From JADJXV01 sp046328995 (GTDB lineage Bacteria > Bacteroidota > Ignavibacteria > Kapaibacteriales > UBA961), in NCBI GenBank assembly GCA_046328995.1, contig JAXLVN010000001.1, forward strand, positions 1,178,001-1,242,000: a stretch of DNA of 64,000 nucleotides, given 5' to 3'. The notes below the pieces were generated by a model, which saw only the letters and a program-made list of their open reading frames with translations, did not search any database and was not told the DNA's origin. The position numbers and the translations under genes were made by a program. Below, piece after piece: positions 8,675 to 18,308 of the stretch (its first letter is position 1; the number at the start of each line of letters is the position of its first letter).

Positions 8675-8996
8675 CGTAGTCCTTTCGAGAGAAGTACAAC
8701 ATGGGTAATGTCTCTATCTCCCCAAAAAAATCGGCTCGGCAGGAAGATATGAGTATCACGGTATTATGGTTGTTGTATGTAATTTACGGAGTTTTGCCGA
8801 GCGATGCAATTCCATACAATTTTTTGTAATAATCAGCGAACTTGTATGCCGAATATATGTAGATATTCGGTGGTACGGTAGCATTCCTCAATGGTATTGC
8901 TCACACATCAAATGCAGCGTAAAACGACAAAAACCCAACAACCGCGCGTAGTATTCGCGCGAGGCTGTTGGGTTTGTTATGTATCGTTGCGCACCA
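8675..8996. other. Intergenic region with one hairpin
   Basis: No gene is supported in this 322-bp stretch. It holds the terminator at 8931-8975. The rest probably carries the promoter of the lipoprotein gene, but no clear promoter motif is visible. Confidence 0.5.
8931..8975 (-). terminator. Terminator downstream of the CZB gene
   Basis: AAACCCAACA...CGCGCG pairs with CGCGCG...TGTTGGGTTT with a small bulge. On the minus strand it is followed by TTTTTGTCGTTTT. It lies 22 bp after the CZB gene stop. Confidence 0.7.
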
Positions 8997-9347
8997 TTAG
9001 AGTGCTTTTTTCCAATTCATCATCGCACGGGTCAGTTCCGAAGAAACAACCGTAAACTCTCCGCTCATCGACAGCAATGAATTGGCCTCGTCTTTTTTCT
9101 TATCGACGACCAGCTTCGCCACTTTGGCGGCTACGCCATGAAATTTCTCATGGAGGCGTGCGACGTCCCGATAATGTGCATCGCGCTTGGATTGCTCGAC
9201 TGAATCAAGCCATTTGCCGAACTCACAGAGGTGACAATTTTTCACTGTCTCGACATTACCGTCAAAACTACCTGAGTCAATTGCATTTCTCAGGCGGGCT
9301 TTCCACATACCATGTGCGGCGACTGCTCTTGAAATTTCCGCTTCCAT
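8997..9347 (-). CDS. CZB (chemoreceptor zinc-binding) domain protein
   Basis: With the ATG at 9347 the protein has 116 residues. That start is chosen because AGGAG lies about 6-10 bp upstream; a TTG at 9368 would add 7 codons. The CZB zinc ligands fit the 3His/1Cys pattern: H12 (AAHGMWK), C41 within CEFGKWL, and H66/H70 in HEKFH. CZB domains sense zinc or hypochlorous acid and usually sit in chemoreceptors or diguanylate cyclases. Here the domain is free-standing and cytosolic, without a signalling partner in the gene. The orphan CheR at 23932 is the only chemotaxis-related protein nearby, and no link is shown. Confidence 0.85.
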   Translation of the reverse strand: MEAEISRAVAAHGMWKARLRNAIDSGSFDGNVETVKNCHLCEFGKWLDSVEQSKRDAHYRDVARLHEKFHGVAAKVAKLVVDKKKDEANSLLSMSGEFTVVSSELTRAMMNWKKAL

Positions 9348-9642
9348 ACCTTTTTCTCCTTCCGACAAGTATATAATAGAATAGTATATTGTTGGCGGTG
9401 AGTCGTGGAGTCGAAGGAAGGTGATTGTGTGTAGAGTCTCATTTTGCCATTCATCAGCGCATCTTCAATTCCCGGTTAACTCACTCATTCCAAGTGCAAA
9501 AATACTGAATTATTTGATGGACTGCGTGATGTTTTTCTTTGAAATGTACCCTGCATTACAGGTTCATATGGCGAGTATTTTTATACGGTATTCACACAGT
9601 GCAATCGCCCCAACAACACCGACCAGCAATAATTTATAAATT
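9348..9642. other. Intergenic region, nothing recognised
   Basis: Nothing beyond likely 5' and 3' untranslated regions is seen. A 72-codon plus-strand frame at 9421-9639 has no ribosome site and no protein-like composition. Confidence 0.4.
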
Positions 9643-11502
9643 CTACTTATACCCCTGCGCCTGCAACGCAAACAGCTCCGCATATCTGCCTGATAATGCA
9701 AGGAGTTCTTCATGAGTTCCAATTTCAATTTGTTCGCCTTTTTCGAGCACTAAGATCCTGCTCGCCATACGCACCGTGGAGAAACGATGCGAGATAAGCA
9801 CCGACATTTTACCCTCTGTGAGCTCGGCAAAACGCTTGAATACTTCGTACTCGGCACGCGCGTCGAGCGCTGCGGTTGGTTCGTCGAGTATGAGCAGTTG
9901 TGCGTTGCGTAGATACGCTCTCGCAAGTGCTATTTTCTGCCATTCTCCGCCGCTGAGATCGACGCCATCGGCGAATCGTCTGCCGATCATTTGTTCGTAC
10001 TTGTGTGGCATACGTCCGATTACCTCCTGCGCCCTGCTTTTCTCCGCCGATACTTCGATTTCCGGTTGATTCTCGAGTTCGCTGATCTGCCCAACGGCGA
10101 TATTCTCTTTCGCCGTCATTTGATAGCGCACAAAGTCCTGGAAAATCACGCCGATTGCGCCGCGTAACTCTCCCAAATCATACTCTTTCAAGTCAATGCC
10201 TTCGAGGAGAATTCTGCCTTCGGTCGGGTCGTAGAGTCGCGAGAGTAATTTCACAAGCGTCGTCTTCCCCGCTCCGTTTTCACCGACCAAGGCGAGTTTT
10301 TCACCGGCATGAAGCGTAAAACTCAGATTGCGAATCGCCCATTTGTCACTATTATGATATTTAAAACCCACACCTTCGAATTGAAACCCTTGGGTAATTG
10401 TTTTGGGGAATGGACGTGGATTCTCAGGCGCAACGACATTCGATCTAATTTCAAAGAAATCAAATAAATCCTTGAGGTAGAGCGCGTCCTCGGATATCTG
10501 TTGGAACCTCGAAAACATCCCCTGCAATGTGCCCTGAAGTCGCGAAAATGTTCCCGTTAAAAATGTCAACGTACCAAGCGAAATAAGTCCGCCGATAGCT
10601 TCGAGAATAATCATAATATAGGCAGAATAATATGCCAGCGTCGTCAGCGCGCCGAGCACCGTTCCCCAGATTGCGCGGCGTTTCGACAGCTTGATATTGG
10701 CATTGTAGAAATCTTCGGCGAGCGTGCGGAAGCGTTCGATGACGTAGTCCGAGAGTCCGAAGATTTTGAGTTCTTTTGCCGTCTCATCGCTCGCTCCAAT
10801 GAAACGATAATAGTCCATTTTGCGGCGTTCGGGTGTCCATTGAAACGCCAGCGTATACGATTCGCCGCTGAATTTTAATTCTCCGATAAAGGATGGAATG
10901 AGTGCAACGGCGAGCAGCAGAATCAGCCACGGATTAAAGGCGGCGAGTCCTCCGATGAGGGCAATGATGGTGATACCGTCTTGAATTTGATTGAGCACAT
11001 CGGCCATGAGTCCGACCCGTGACCAGGTTTGCCGGCGGGCACGCTCGAGTTTGTCGTAGAACGTTGCATCTTCAAACATCACAAGGTCTAATGTCGCCGC
11101 ATGCTTCATAATTCGCACGGAAGTCGCATTCGAAAATTTATCGCCGAGCATGGCATCGAGCAAACTATTTGCCCGTGCGAGGATGAGTCCGAGGAGGACG
11201 AGTCCGCATTCGATGGCAATAGCCGTCCAGAGAGGATTCAGATCGTGTCGTGCATTACTTGTCGCGGCTTTTACCACTTCATCGATAATGATTTTGCCGA
11301 TCCAGAGATTTGCAAGCGGAAGGAACGCGCGGATAGCACGAAGGATAATCATCGACACGACAATCGGAGGCGACGTGTGCCAAATCATACGAAAGAGCGG
11401 ACCGATATTCCGGAGCGCCAGAAAACGGTCTTTCCAGGTAGGTTTTTTGGGTTTTGGTGGTGTCGATGGAGAAGGAGTTGTCGTAGTAGCAGTAGTACTC
11501 AT
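9643..11502 (-). CDS. ABC transporter, fused permease/ATPase (exporter type)
   Basis: The 619-residue half-transporter has a six-helix membrane domain (residues ~40-320) and a C-terminal ATPase. Walker A is GENGAGKTT (407-415), the Q-loop is FQDFVRYQ, the signature is LSGGE (516-520), Walker B is LLILDEP (536-542), and the switch His is H572 in ISHRFSTVR. The order and length fit type IV exporters (MsbA/multidrug-like), which work as dimers in the inner membrane. No partner permease or substrate gene is adjacent, so it probably works as a homodimer with unknown cargo. The N-terminal tail is rich in Thr, Ser and Pro. Confidence 0.92.
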   Translation of the reverse strand: MSTTATTTTPSPSTPPKPKKPTWKDRFLALRNIGPLFRMIWHTSPPIVVSMIILRAIRAFLPLANLWIGKIIIDEVVKAATSNARHDLNPLWTAIAIECGLVLLGLILARANSLLDAMLGDKFSNATSVRIMKHAATLDLVMFEDATFYDKLERARRQTWSRVGLMADVLNQIQDGITIIALIGGLAAFNPWLILLLAVALIPSFIGELKFSGESYTLAFQWTPERRKMDYYRFIGASDETAKELKIFGLSDYVIERFRTLAEDFYNANIKLSKRRAIWGTVLGALTTLAYYSAYIMIILEAIGGLISLGTLTFLTGTFSRLQGTLQGMFSRFQQISEDALYLKDLFDFFEIRSNVVAPENPRPFPKTITQGFQFEGVGFKYHNSDKWAIRNLSFTLHAGEKLALVGENGAGKTTLVKLLSRLYDPTEGRILLEGIDLKEYDLGELRGAIGVIFQDFVRYQMTAKENIAVGQISELENQPEIEVSAEKSRAQEVIGRMPHKYEQMIGRRFADGVDLSGGEWQKIALARAYLRNAQLLILDEPTAALDARAEYEVFKRFAELTEGKMSVLISHRFSTVRMASRILVLEKGEQIEIGTHEELLALSGRYAELFALQAQGYK

Positions 11503-11614
11503 GCAGGATAAAATATGTGGATAGAATAGTCAAGCTCCGCCCTACAACGGATTCGACGCCTAACTATTTCCAAATTGCGAACTCTAGCGCCTCTTGCGCC
11601 TCTTACGTCAAAAA

Positions 11615-13687
11615 CTACCGCACCACCGTAAATACACCAGCCGAACGCACCAGACCCTGCCGAGCAACAAGCGAATACACCCCACTCGGCAAGCCATCCA
11701 CCGAAAGAGTAAAACGCGTTTCGCTCTGCTCAACATCATAGACTTTTTCACCTGTGACAGAGAGAATGGTATAATTGACAGCACCAATTGTGAATGGAAG
11801 TGACGCGCGATCGATAGTGATGGAAGTGGTCGTAGGATTGGGGTAGATGGATAAATGTGGTGCAGATGTTGTAGATGTTTCTTCCTGAACATCAGTCATG
11901 CTGATTGGACGTTTCCGGATGCCGTTACTTGTTGCGACATAGAGAGTTGATCCGGAGAGTTCTAATTGATTTACAATTATTTCAGGCAGAGTATCTACAA
12001 AAATAAAGTGATAACCGTTATCATAACTTTGATAAACAGTTTTTACAACATGGGCAAAAACTATATTTCCGTTTGCATATATCTTATTGAGATAATTATC
12101 TCTAAAACTTGCAGTAGTTTTTGTCCACGTAATTCCGTCATCCTTACTTATTTGAAGAACTTGAGTGTTACCATCATGTGCGCCAAGTAATACATTTGGT
12201 CCGCTGACTGCTATCGGAAACTCAGAACAGCAAAAACCTAAAAACCGTGATTTGCCAATACCATGATTAAAATAATTACGAACTAATCCAATTTGATTAT
12301 CATTAGTTCCAACAAATAAGCTTGTGTCTTTGAGTGCAAGAGAAACTACATGTTGCCCTTTTGTATAGGATGTATCGCGTACCCAATGCAATCCATTATC
12401 ATAACTTTGGTAAACCCCACTACCGTCAGTACCGACAAAAACTGTTGAATTACCTACTATTATTTGAGTTATCGGAGCGGTCAACATCATAGAATCACAG
12501 AGAATCCAATGATCACCATTATCATCGCTTCGCAATACTCCTTGATGTTGGGTGCCTGCAAAGATTGTCGATCCATTAACAGCAATTGAATTGATTTGTG
12601 GATACTTTACCCCAATGTTGATTTCTCTCCAGCTTTCTCCCTTATCATAACTACGGTATATTCCGCCGTAGCGAGTACCTGCAAAAAGAGTATCTCCTTT
12701 TGAAGCAAGTGAAAGTATATGTAGATAGGGGAATCCTGAATTTATGTCTGACCAGTTACGTCCAACATCGGTACTACGATAGATCCCCCCGCCTTTCGTA
12801 CCGGCATACAGGATGTTATTTATGTACCGAAGTACTCCGATTGAATTACAAATCATTCCCCAATCTTCTTGAATCCAGTGATCACCGTTATCTATACTAC
12901 GAAATACATTATAACCGCCTTCAGCAACAGCGTATATCTGTGAGTTCGCAAACAATAATGATTTAACACTAACTATATTCGTTGAGTTATTGTACTGTAA
13001 GCCCGTATTCACAGCAGCCCAATGTTCTCCGGCGTCCACACTACGAAAAACACCACCATATTCGACGGTAGTAAACAGCGTATCACCAATTGAGGCAAAG
13101 CAATTAACAGCATATTTTGAGGATATCCCGGCGTTCATTGATGTCCATGTCACACCAAAATCTGTACTTCTATAAATACCTTTAGATTCTGTACCGACAA
13201 AAACTACATTCCCCATTGACTTCAAGGAAACAATGAATCCGTCAAATCCTATTGGTATAATTTCCCACATATCTCCATTATTTGCACTACGGTATAATCG
13301 CTTTGCCTGTGAGTCGTACCCTAATAAAATAGAATCATCAACGGAAAGGATAGAGATACTACTGCGACTTATCATTGTATCCTTGGAAGGTTCCCAACTG
13401 TTACCGCTATCAAAACTTCTATACATTCCTTTTTGAGAAGCCGTTGCAAAGAGAATTGTTCCATTTGATTCTATTTTATCAACATTGGTAAACGGTATAT
13501 CTGTCATTTGCCACTCGGAAGAGCCGACTTCACTTTTATAAATGCCTTCTATTCCACTGGCAAATACCTTATTCCCAACACCCGCCAACGTACGGATATT
13601 TTCCCCACGCGGACCACACTGCTTCCACTGCGCGCCCGCACTACTGACCACCCCAACAAACACAAGAAACGTAAAAAGGAGTTTCAT
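11615..13687 (-). CDS. T9SS-exported Asp-box repeat protein (paralog 1)
   Basis: The 690-residue protein has a signal peptide (MKLLFTFLVFVGVVSSAGAQ), then more than ten ~42-residue repeats of the type ...GTxGGGIYRSTDVGRNWSDIN..., each with the Asp-box SxDxGxxW. It ends in a T9SS type A-like sorting domain (LSIYPNPTTTSITIDRAS...GVYSLVARQGLVRSAGVFTVVR). The fold is expected to be a beta-propeller on the cell surface. No catalytic residues are evident. It is the last of three tandem paralogs reading leftward. Its 3' flank shares GCGCCTCTTGCG-type sequence with the next paralog, which supports recent duplication. Confidence 0.88.
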   Translation of the reverse strand: MKLLFTFLVFVGVVSSAGAQWKQCGPRGENIRTLAGVGNKVFASGIEGIYKSEVGSSEWQMTDIPFTNVDKIESNGTILFATASQKGMYRSFDSGNSWEPSKDTMISRSSISILSVDDSILLGYDSQAKRLYRSANNGDMWEIIPIGFDGFIVSLKSMGNVVFVGTESKGIYRSTDFGVTWTSMNAGISSKYAVNCFASIGDTLFTTVEYGGVFRSVDAGEHWAAVNTGLQYNNSTNIVSVKSLLFANSQIYAVAEGGYNVFRSIDNGDHWIQEDWGMICNSIGVLRYINNILYAGTKGGGIYRSTDVGRNWSDINSGFPYLHILSLASKGDTLFAGTRYGGIYRSYDKGESWREINIGVKYPQINSIAVNGSTIFAGTQHQGVLRSDDNGDHWILCDSMMLTAPITQIIVGNSTVFVGTDGSGVYQSYDNGLHWVRDTSYTKGQHVVSLALKDTSLFVGTNDNQIGLVRNYFNHGIGKSRFLGFCCSEFPIAVSGPNVLLGAHDGNTQVLQISKDDGITWTKTTASFRDNYLNKIYANGNIVFAHVVKTVYQSYDNGYHFIFVDTLPEIIVNQLELSGSTLYVATSNGIRKRPISMTDVQEETSTTSAPHLSIYPNPTTTSITIDRASLPFTIGAVNYTILSVTGEKVYDVEQSETRFTLSVDGLPSGVYSLVARQGLVRSAGVFTVVR

Positions 13688-13798
13688 TCTTCATCCAATT
13701 GAAAATAGAAAAAGTCAATTTAACTGCATACCTTCCAAGCGAATAGAAAGTTCCACAATTGCGAACTATTGCGCCCCTAGCGCCTCTTGCGTCAAAAA

Positions 13799-15856
13799 TC
13801 ACCGCACCACCGTAAACACCCCCGACACGCGTACCAATCCCCGACGCGCTACCAGTGAATACACGCCATTCGGCAATGCATCCACCGGTAGTGATAAACG
13901 CGGCTCGGGGTACCCGCCTTCAACTACTTTTTCTCCGGTTACGGAATAGATAGTATATTCCACATCACCGGAAGTAGTTGAAAGAGAAGGGGAAATAATT
14001 GTAATTGTTGATGTCGCAGGATTCGGGTAGATAGTGAGAGGTTCACGCTGCGCCGGCGGCTCTTCCTCCACTCCGACGACGAGATCATTCATTTCCACAC
14101 TCCAGATACTTGCGCCATAGCTGCCGGCATAGAGGGTGGTGCCAATGGTGGCAAGCGAACGTATATTCTTACTTACTAGTCCTGTACTTACATTCGACCA
14201 AGTCGCACCATTGTCGGTACTGCGGAATACTCCGCCGGCATTGGTACCTGCATAGAGCGTATTTCCACTAACGGCAAACGACCAGATTGTCAGATCAGTG
14301 ATTCCGGTGTTGACCGGCACCCAGGAGAGTCCCTTGTCGGTGCTTCGGAACACTCCCCCGCCGTCCGTTCCGGCAAAGATGGTCTTGCCTTTAACGACAA
14401 ACGAGAGCACTGATTTGTTGGTGAGCCCGCTATTGACCGCCACCCAGCGAGCACCGCGATTCGTGCTCCGGTATATGCCATTGCCAAGTGTACCGGCAAA
14501 AATCGTCGAGTCCACGGCGGCGAGAACGACGACATTCTTAACTTCCAACCCTGAATTGACCTCCGTCCAGAGGTCGCCGTTGTTGGTCGAACGGAATATC
14601 CCGTCGCCGTTGGTGGCTACAAATAATGTGGTATCAATTCCGACAAAACTCCGAATCTTTCTGCTGCTGACGCCTTCCATGATTTCCGTCCAGGACTTTC
14701 CGTCGTCCGAACTTCGATAAATTCCAAAGCCATAAATACCGCAATAAATATTTTTTCGAAATGAGGTCATGCACCATACATCCTGATTCCGAAGACCGGC
14801 GTTGATATCTTCCCAACTCTTTCCTTTGTCCTTGCTGCGATACACGCCATCGCCGCCGGTGCCGGTAAATAAAAGCGTATCATGTACTAGCAGCGAGAGA
14901 ATATCTTTGTTGGTCAGACCAACATTGATATCATACCATACTTTCCCGTCATTATACGTTCGGTGCATGCCTGCGCCGAATGAACCGGCATAGACAGCAC
15001 TATCGCGGGAGATGAGCGAAAGCACAATCTGGTCTTTCAATCCAAGGATGGTTTGCGTCCAGCTTCCGCCATTATTGGTGGAACGGAAAATGCCGTGGTT
15101 GTCGGTGCCGGCAAAGACTACTGAACCTCTCATGGTCATCGACCAGATGGTTTTGTTAAGCAGTCCGGCGCTGACATCTGTCCATGAATCTCCGTTGTCA
15201 CTGCTCCGATAGACTCCGCCGCCATTGGTACCGGCAAAGAGCATTGCGCCACTCGCTGTAATCGAGAGCACAGTCGGTGAGTTGAGTCCGGTATTGGATG
15301 ATTCCCATGTGGTACCATTATCCGTACTGCGGAGAATTCCACCATCCGTGACGCCGGCAAAGAGCGTCGGACCGCTCACGGCAAGTGCCCTAACTACCTG
15401 GTATTTACTTCCACTGCGAACAAGTGTCCAGGAGGCGCCGTTGTCGTCGCTTTTATAGATTCCGCCACCGTCAGTGCCGGCGAACACTGCACTGCCGATG
15501 GCGAGCAATGACCACACATTCGGAGATGTTAGACCGGTAGTAGCTGAGCTCCAGGTCTTTCCAGAATCGGCACTTCTGAATATGCCACCGCCGTAGGTAC
15601 CGACATAGACATACTTATTATCCACAGCGAGCGAGCGTACATTTCTGTTTGTAAGCCCGGCGTTGCACTCTTTCCATGTGTTGCCATTATCATGACTACT
15701 GAATACACCACCGGAATTAGTACCGGAATAGAGTATAGTGTTGGTAGCAGCAAGGGCGGTAATATTCCCGCCGAACGGACCCTGACTTTGCTTCCACTGA
15801 GCGTGAAGAGTAGATACAGTTATGGCAACAAACATAAGAGTAATGAAGCTTTTCAT
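13799..15856 (-). CDS. T9SS-exported Asp-box repeat protein (paralog 2)
   Basis: The 685-residue paralog of its neighbours has a signal peptide (MKSFITLMFVAITVSTLHAQ) followed by about thirteen very regular ~42-residue Asp-box repeats (FAGTDGGGIYKSDDNGASWT). The C-terminal sorting domain is LTIYPNPATSTITIISPS...GVYSLVARRGLVRVSGVFTVVR. AAGAGGT lies about 7 bp upstream of the ATG as a good ribosome site. Its repeats are the most uniform of the three, which could reflect recent internal expansion. Surface location is inferred from the sorting domain; the ligand is unknown. Confidence 0.88.
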   Translation of the reverse strand: MKSFITLMFVAITVSTLHAQWKQSQGPFGGNITALAATNTILYSGTNSGGVFSSHDNGNTWKECNAGLTNRNVRSLAVDNKYVYVGTYGGGIFRSADSGKTWSSATTGLTSPNVWSLLAIGSAVFAGTDGGGIYKSDDNGASWTLVRSGSKYQVVRALAVSGPTLFAGVTDGGILRSTDNGTTWESSNTGLNSPTVLSITASGAMLFAGTNGGGVYRSSDNGDSWTDVSAGLLNKTIWSMTMRGSVVFAGTDNHGIFRSTNNGGSWTQTILGLKDQIVLSLISRDSAVYAGSFGAGMHRTYNDGKVWYDINVGLTNKDILSLLVHDTLLFTGTGGDGVYRSKDKGKSWEDINAGLRNQDVWCMTSFRKNIYCGIYGFGIYRSSDDGKSWTEIMEGVSSRKIRSFVGIDTTLFVATNGDGIFRSTNNGDLWTEVNSGLEVKNVVVLAAVDSTIFAGTLGNGIYRSTNRGARWVAVNSGLTNKSVLSFVVKGKTIFAGTDGGGVFRSTDKGLSWVPVNTGITDLTIWSFAVSGNTLYAGTNAGGVFRSTDNGATWSNVSTGLVSKNIRSLATIGTTLYAGSYGASIWSVEMNDLVVGVEEEPPAQREPLTIYPNPATSTITIISPSLSTTSGDVEYTIYSVTGEKVVEGGYPEPRLSLPVDALPNGVYSLVARRGLVRVSGVFTVVR

Positions 15857-15965
15857 ACAATACCTCTTGTTGATGATAAACAGGAAAATTGCGTATCGAA
15901 GTTGAACTTTGCATGTTGGTGGAAAGTTCCACCGGATTGGAGTATTTATGCTTATTTATTACAAT

Positions 15966-18107
15966 TCACCGTACTACAAAAAACACCACCGACGTGCGCA
16001 CCATGCCCTGCCGCGCTACCAGTGAATACACGCCTGTCGGCAATGTATCCACCGGTAGTGATAAACGCGGCTCGGTAAACTCACCTTCATAGACTGTTTC
16101 GCCCGTGACGGAGAGTATGGTGTAGTTGACAGCACCACTCGTGAACGGAATTGACGTGCGGTCAATGGTTAAAGAATTGGTGACAGGGTTGGGGTAACAC
16201 AGTAATTGAAGTGAGGTAATGCCCGGGAATGTATCTTCACCGGCCGACAATGTCGCAGGATTGAGCTTCCAGACGCCTTGAGCATTATAAGCAAAAACAG
16301 TCTTGTCTTTGATGACAAATTTAGCAGAAGTGAGATGCTCGGTATCCCAGGTGATTTCACGCCAATAATCACCTTTGGTGGTGCTGTAGTAGGTGCCTTC
16401 GGCCGTACCGTAATAGAGTACAGATTCATATACTTTGATATCAGTCGTTTTGGGGAGTTCGGTTGAAGAAGTGATTCCGCCGTTGATGGGCTGCCAAGTG
16501 TCATCGGAAGATGCATTGATAGTGTTTCGATAGATACCAAATGTACCGAAATTATACCCAAGCCCAGCGTACAGGAATGTATCGAGCACAGCTAACGCTG
16601 TAATTCTATAATTATACGGGTTACTCTTATCCTGTAAACCGGCAATTTTCGTGGTGTTCCACACATTTCCGTTGCTAGTCACCCTGCAGACTCCGGCACT
16701 TGTGCCTACATACAGACTTGTATCATTCACGGTGAATGAATAGACAACCTCATTTGAAATAGGCGCATATCTCCAATTTGTCCACGTTGTTCCAACATCT
16801 GAGCTTATCCACAAGTTTTCACCGCAACAATCATCCGAGGCAAAAATGGTACTCCCCAAAGTAGCAAGCAACGAAACAGCACTCATTATTTTTGCCTTTG
16901 GGTTGTGTAGCCACGTTGTTCCATTATCAACACTTCTGTAAAATTCTGTTCCATAATTACCACTAGCGACCATCAGTCCAGAATCACTTTTCGAGATGTA
17001 ATTATAGCGATTTCTGAATGGTATGCCTGCTTCTACCCAGTGTGCACTATTATCCGAACTGATGAATAATCCACCTTTTGCAGTGCCACCGATGAGAGTC
17101 GAACCGCTGACTTCCATGGATACAAAGCCTTTCGATGATGGCATACCGGTATTAGACTGTACCCAGCTTGTACCGGCATCGGAGCTCCGATAGACTCCCC
17201 ATTGCTCTGTGCCTGCATAGAGCGTCGTACCTTTCAGCAAGAGACAAGTCACATTCAGGCCTTCTACACCAGCCTTTACCTGTGTCCAGGTATCACCTTT
17301 ATCTGTGCTTCTATACACTCCGAACCCGAAATTGGATTGTACCCCTGCAACAAGTGTTGTATCTGGTCCTATGATCGATGTAATAGTCAGTCCGCTCGGA
17401 ATTCCTTGACTCACGGACAACCAATTTTTCCCGTTATCGGCGCTACGATAAATTCCACCGGACCTTGTCCCTGCATAGACCATTTCTCCATGTACTTTTA
17501 CAGTTTGAACGGTCACACCTGCTTTAATCCCGGTGCTGCTTTTGGACCAAAGACTGTCATTTTCTCCGCGACTATAGACACCATCAGCCGTACCAATAAG
17601 TAATGTCGATTTCAACACATCAATAGAATAAACCCGAAGACTCAACTCCTTGAGTCCTGCATTTGCTTCCGTCCACGTCTGCCCATTGTCAGTACTTTGA
17701 TAGATGCCGTGTTGCAACGTGCCGGCAAGCAAGGTTGTACCGACACTAGCAAAACATCGAACGCTTGAGCCTAACTTCGCTTTCACCACGGACCAGCTTG
17801 TGCCGCTGTCTGTACTTCGATGTATATCACCGGTAGCATAACTACCGACAAGTGTACCTGCTAGCAGTGTAGAACCGCTCGCCAGAACAGATTGTACATA
17901 TTCATTGTTTAATCCAACCAGCGACCAACTGTCACCATTATCCGTACTACGATACACGCCGCCGGTGAGTCCGGCAATAAGGGAATTTCCAAATTGAGTG
18001 ATGGAGTGTACATCACCGCCGGTAGGACTCTCGCACTTGACCCATTGCGAGTGAAGTGAAATTGGTAGAAGAACAAAAAAAACGAAGAGAGAAGCAATTG
18101 CTTTCAT
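15966..18107 (-). CDS. T9SS-exported Asp-box repeat protein (paralog 3)
   Basis: The ATG at 18107 is chosen because GAGGTG lies just upstream and the protein then starts with a signal peptide (MKAIASLFVFFVLLPISLHSQ). The frame is open a further 26 codons. About fifteen Asp-box repeats follow (VYRSTDNGDSW, SSDAGTSWVQ), including a less regular middle part (DDCCGENLWISSDVGTTW). The sorting domain at the C-terminus is closely similar to that of paralog 1 (SIPFTSGAVNYTILSVTGE). With 11615 and 13799 it forms a three-gene tandem family. Confidence 0.87.
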   Translation of the reverse strand: MKAIASLFVFFVLLPISLHSQWVKCESPTGGDVHSITQFGNSLIAGLTGGVYRSTDNGDSWSLVGLNNEYVQSVLASGSTLLAGTLVGSYATGDIHRSTDSGTSWSVVKAKLGSSVRCFASVGTTLLAGTLQHGIYQSTDNGQTWTEANAGLKELSLRVYSIDVLKSTLLIGTADGVYSRGENDSLWSKSSTGIKAGVTVQTVKVHGEMVYAGTRSGGIYRSADNGKNWLSVSQGIPSGLTITSIIGPDTTLVAGVQSNFGFGVYRSTDKGDTWTQVKAGVEGLNVTCLLLKGTTLYAGTEQWGVYRSSDAGTSWVQSNTGMPSSKGFVSMEVSGSTLIGGTAKGGLFISSDNSAHWVEAGIPFRNRYNYISKSDSGLMVASGNYGTEFYRSVDNGTTWLHNPKAKIMSAVSLLATLGSTIFASDDCCGENLWISSDVGTTWTNWRYAPISNEVVYSFTVNDTSLYVGTSAGVCRVTSNGNVWNTTKIAGLQDKSNPYNYRITALAVLDTFLYAGLGYNFGTFGIYRNTINASSDDTWQPINGGITSSTELPKTTDIKVYESVLYYGTAEGTYYSTTKGDYWREITWDTEHLTSAKFVIKDKTVFAYNAQGVWKLNPATLSAGEDTFPGITSLQLLCYPNPVTNSLTIDRTSIPFTSGAVNYTILSVTGETVYEGEFTEPRLSLPVDTLPTGVYSLVARQGMVRTSVVFFVVR

Positions 18108-18308
18108 CAGGCACCTCACGAAAAATGGTATGGTAAGTACATGTATTTGCACTAAAATTGACACAGTGTAAGAAAAGTTCCACATCTGTCAACTGCAATG
18201 AAATTCTGTATTTACCATACCATGAATTGCTGTAAGTCCTATTTGTAGCAATTATCCAGGCATGATGGCTCCCGTTGTGGGAGCATTATGAGCAGATGAG
18301 AACTGCTC

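Noticed and set aside
9421..9639. 72-codon plus-strand frame between the CZB and ABC transporter genes
   Set aside because: No supporting signal; it is likely chance.
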